Below, piece by piece: positions 63,820 through 64,000 of a stretch of DNA of 64,000 bases. Position numbers and translations under genes: made by a program. Source of the stretch: Cognaticolwellia mytili (lineage in GTDB: Bacteria; Pseudomonadota; Gammaproteobacteria; Enterobacterales; Alteromonadaceae); contig NZ_NBOF01000001.1 in NCBI RefSeq assembly GCF_002104475.1, positions 1,054,001 through 1,118,000 of the forward strand. Reading direction: 5' to 3'. The notes under the pieces were generated by a model. The model did not search any database and was not told where the DNA came from. It saw nothing but the letters and a program-made list of their open reading frames with translations. Position 1 is the first letter of the stretch. Every line of letters starts with the position of its first letter.

Positions 63820-64000
63820 TTACTTGTCAGCAATTAATTTAATTCGTGCTGGCTGTTTGATTGATGTTTTCTCTTTAGCTACAAAAGTGAAGTCACTGCG
63901 ATTAAGCCTTAATAAACATGGGAGTAAAACAATAGTAAATAGTGTGCTAACGGCTAACCCACCGACAATAACCGCCGATAGACCACGGTAAATAACACTG
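63820..64000 (-). CDS. RND efflux permease, C-terminal fragment at window edge
   Basis: The frame on the minus strand enters at 64000 and ends with TAA at 63820-63822. Its 60 residues include YRGLSAVIVGGLAVSTLFT and IVLLPCLLRLN, the final helix of RND transporters (AcrB/CusA-like). In this order on the minus strand the permease lies upstream of the adaptor gene, with 20 bases between them. Only the end is visible, so type and substrate cannot be given. Confidence 0.9.
   Translation of the reverse strand, partial: SVIYRGLSAVIVGGLAVSTLFTIVLLPCLLRLNRSDFTFVAKEKTSIKQPARIKLIADK

Overview
The window looks like chromosomal DNA from a marine, AT-rich gammaproteobacterium of the Alteromonadales, most like Colwellia, Thalassotalea or a close relative. 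This rests on a VCR-like integron cassette array, a complete torSTRF/torECAD trimethylamine-N-oxide (TMAO) respiration locus, a DnaQ/TIGR03503/tRNA-Asp neighbourhood, several TonB-dependent receptors and a rhombosortase. The assignment is from gene content and protein likeness only.

Positions 1-9372 are a sedentary chromosomal integron. Thirteen attC sites separate thirteen complete gene cassettes, all read on the minus strand, plus one cassette gene cut by the window start. The attI-proximal end is near 8604, followed by a putative cassette promoter, a very strong 57-base hairpin and a perfect LexA box. Last comes the integrase gene on the plus strand, which is dead: it has lost most of its middle, has two in-frame stops and one frame change. 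Most cassettes encode unknown small proteins, but several resemble defence or signalling proteins: a HEPN (AbiU2-like) protein, a class III nucleotide-cyclase-like protein, a pentapeptide/beta-helix protein with a channel-like C-terminus, a putAbiC-like membrane protein and a PD-(D/E)XK-like protein. One cassette has no ORF. The first cassette carries a nonsense mutation.

Positions 9781-14265 hold five identical tandem tRNA-Asp(GTC) genes with a strong stable-RNA promoter, then a TIGR03503 membrane protein, dnaQ, and the DUF2919 and DUF599 membrane proteins. Positions 14553-28436 hold two tandem CBM9/DUF5916 outer-membrane proteins, three solute-binding proteins over the wider window (one at 48606), cysK, a lipoprotein, ggt, the tRNA-modifying DTW protein TapT, a rhombosortase and an FMN glutamate-synthase-like protein. 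Positions 28548-36781 hold an S9 peptidase lipoprotein, a TonB receptor with a CxxC plug paired with a periplasmic thioredoxin-like protein, and a YgiQ-type radical SAM protein.

Positions 36896-47526 form a complete TMAO respiration island: TorS senses together with TorT, TorR regulates, TorF is a putative porin, TorE and TorC carry electrons to periplasmic TorA, and TorD is its chaperone. Candidate TorR boxes precede torF and torE. torT has no normal start codon in front of its signal peptide.

Positions 47757-64000 hold acetyltransferases, the ABC-F ATPase YbiT, RlmJ, a LysR/pirin/isochorismatase cluster, a DEAD-box helicase and a minus-strand envelope/metal cluster. That cluster has the end of an RND permease, its adaptor, a DUF3750 lipoprotein, a Cys/His-rich exported protein and a His-rich TonB receptor. 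A MITE-like element with 20-bp terminal inverted repeats sits inside it; a shortened second copy lies just upstream of torE.
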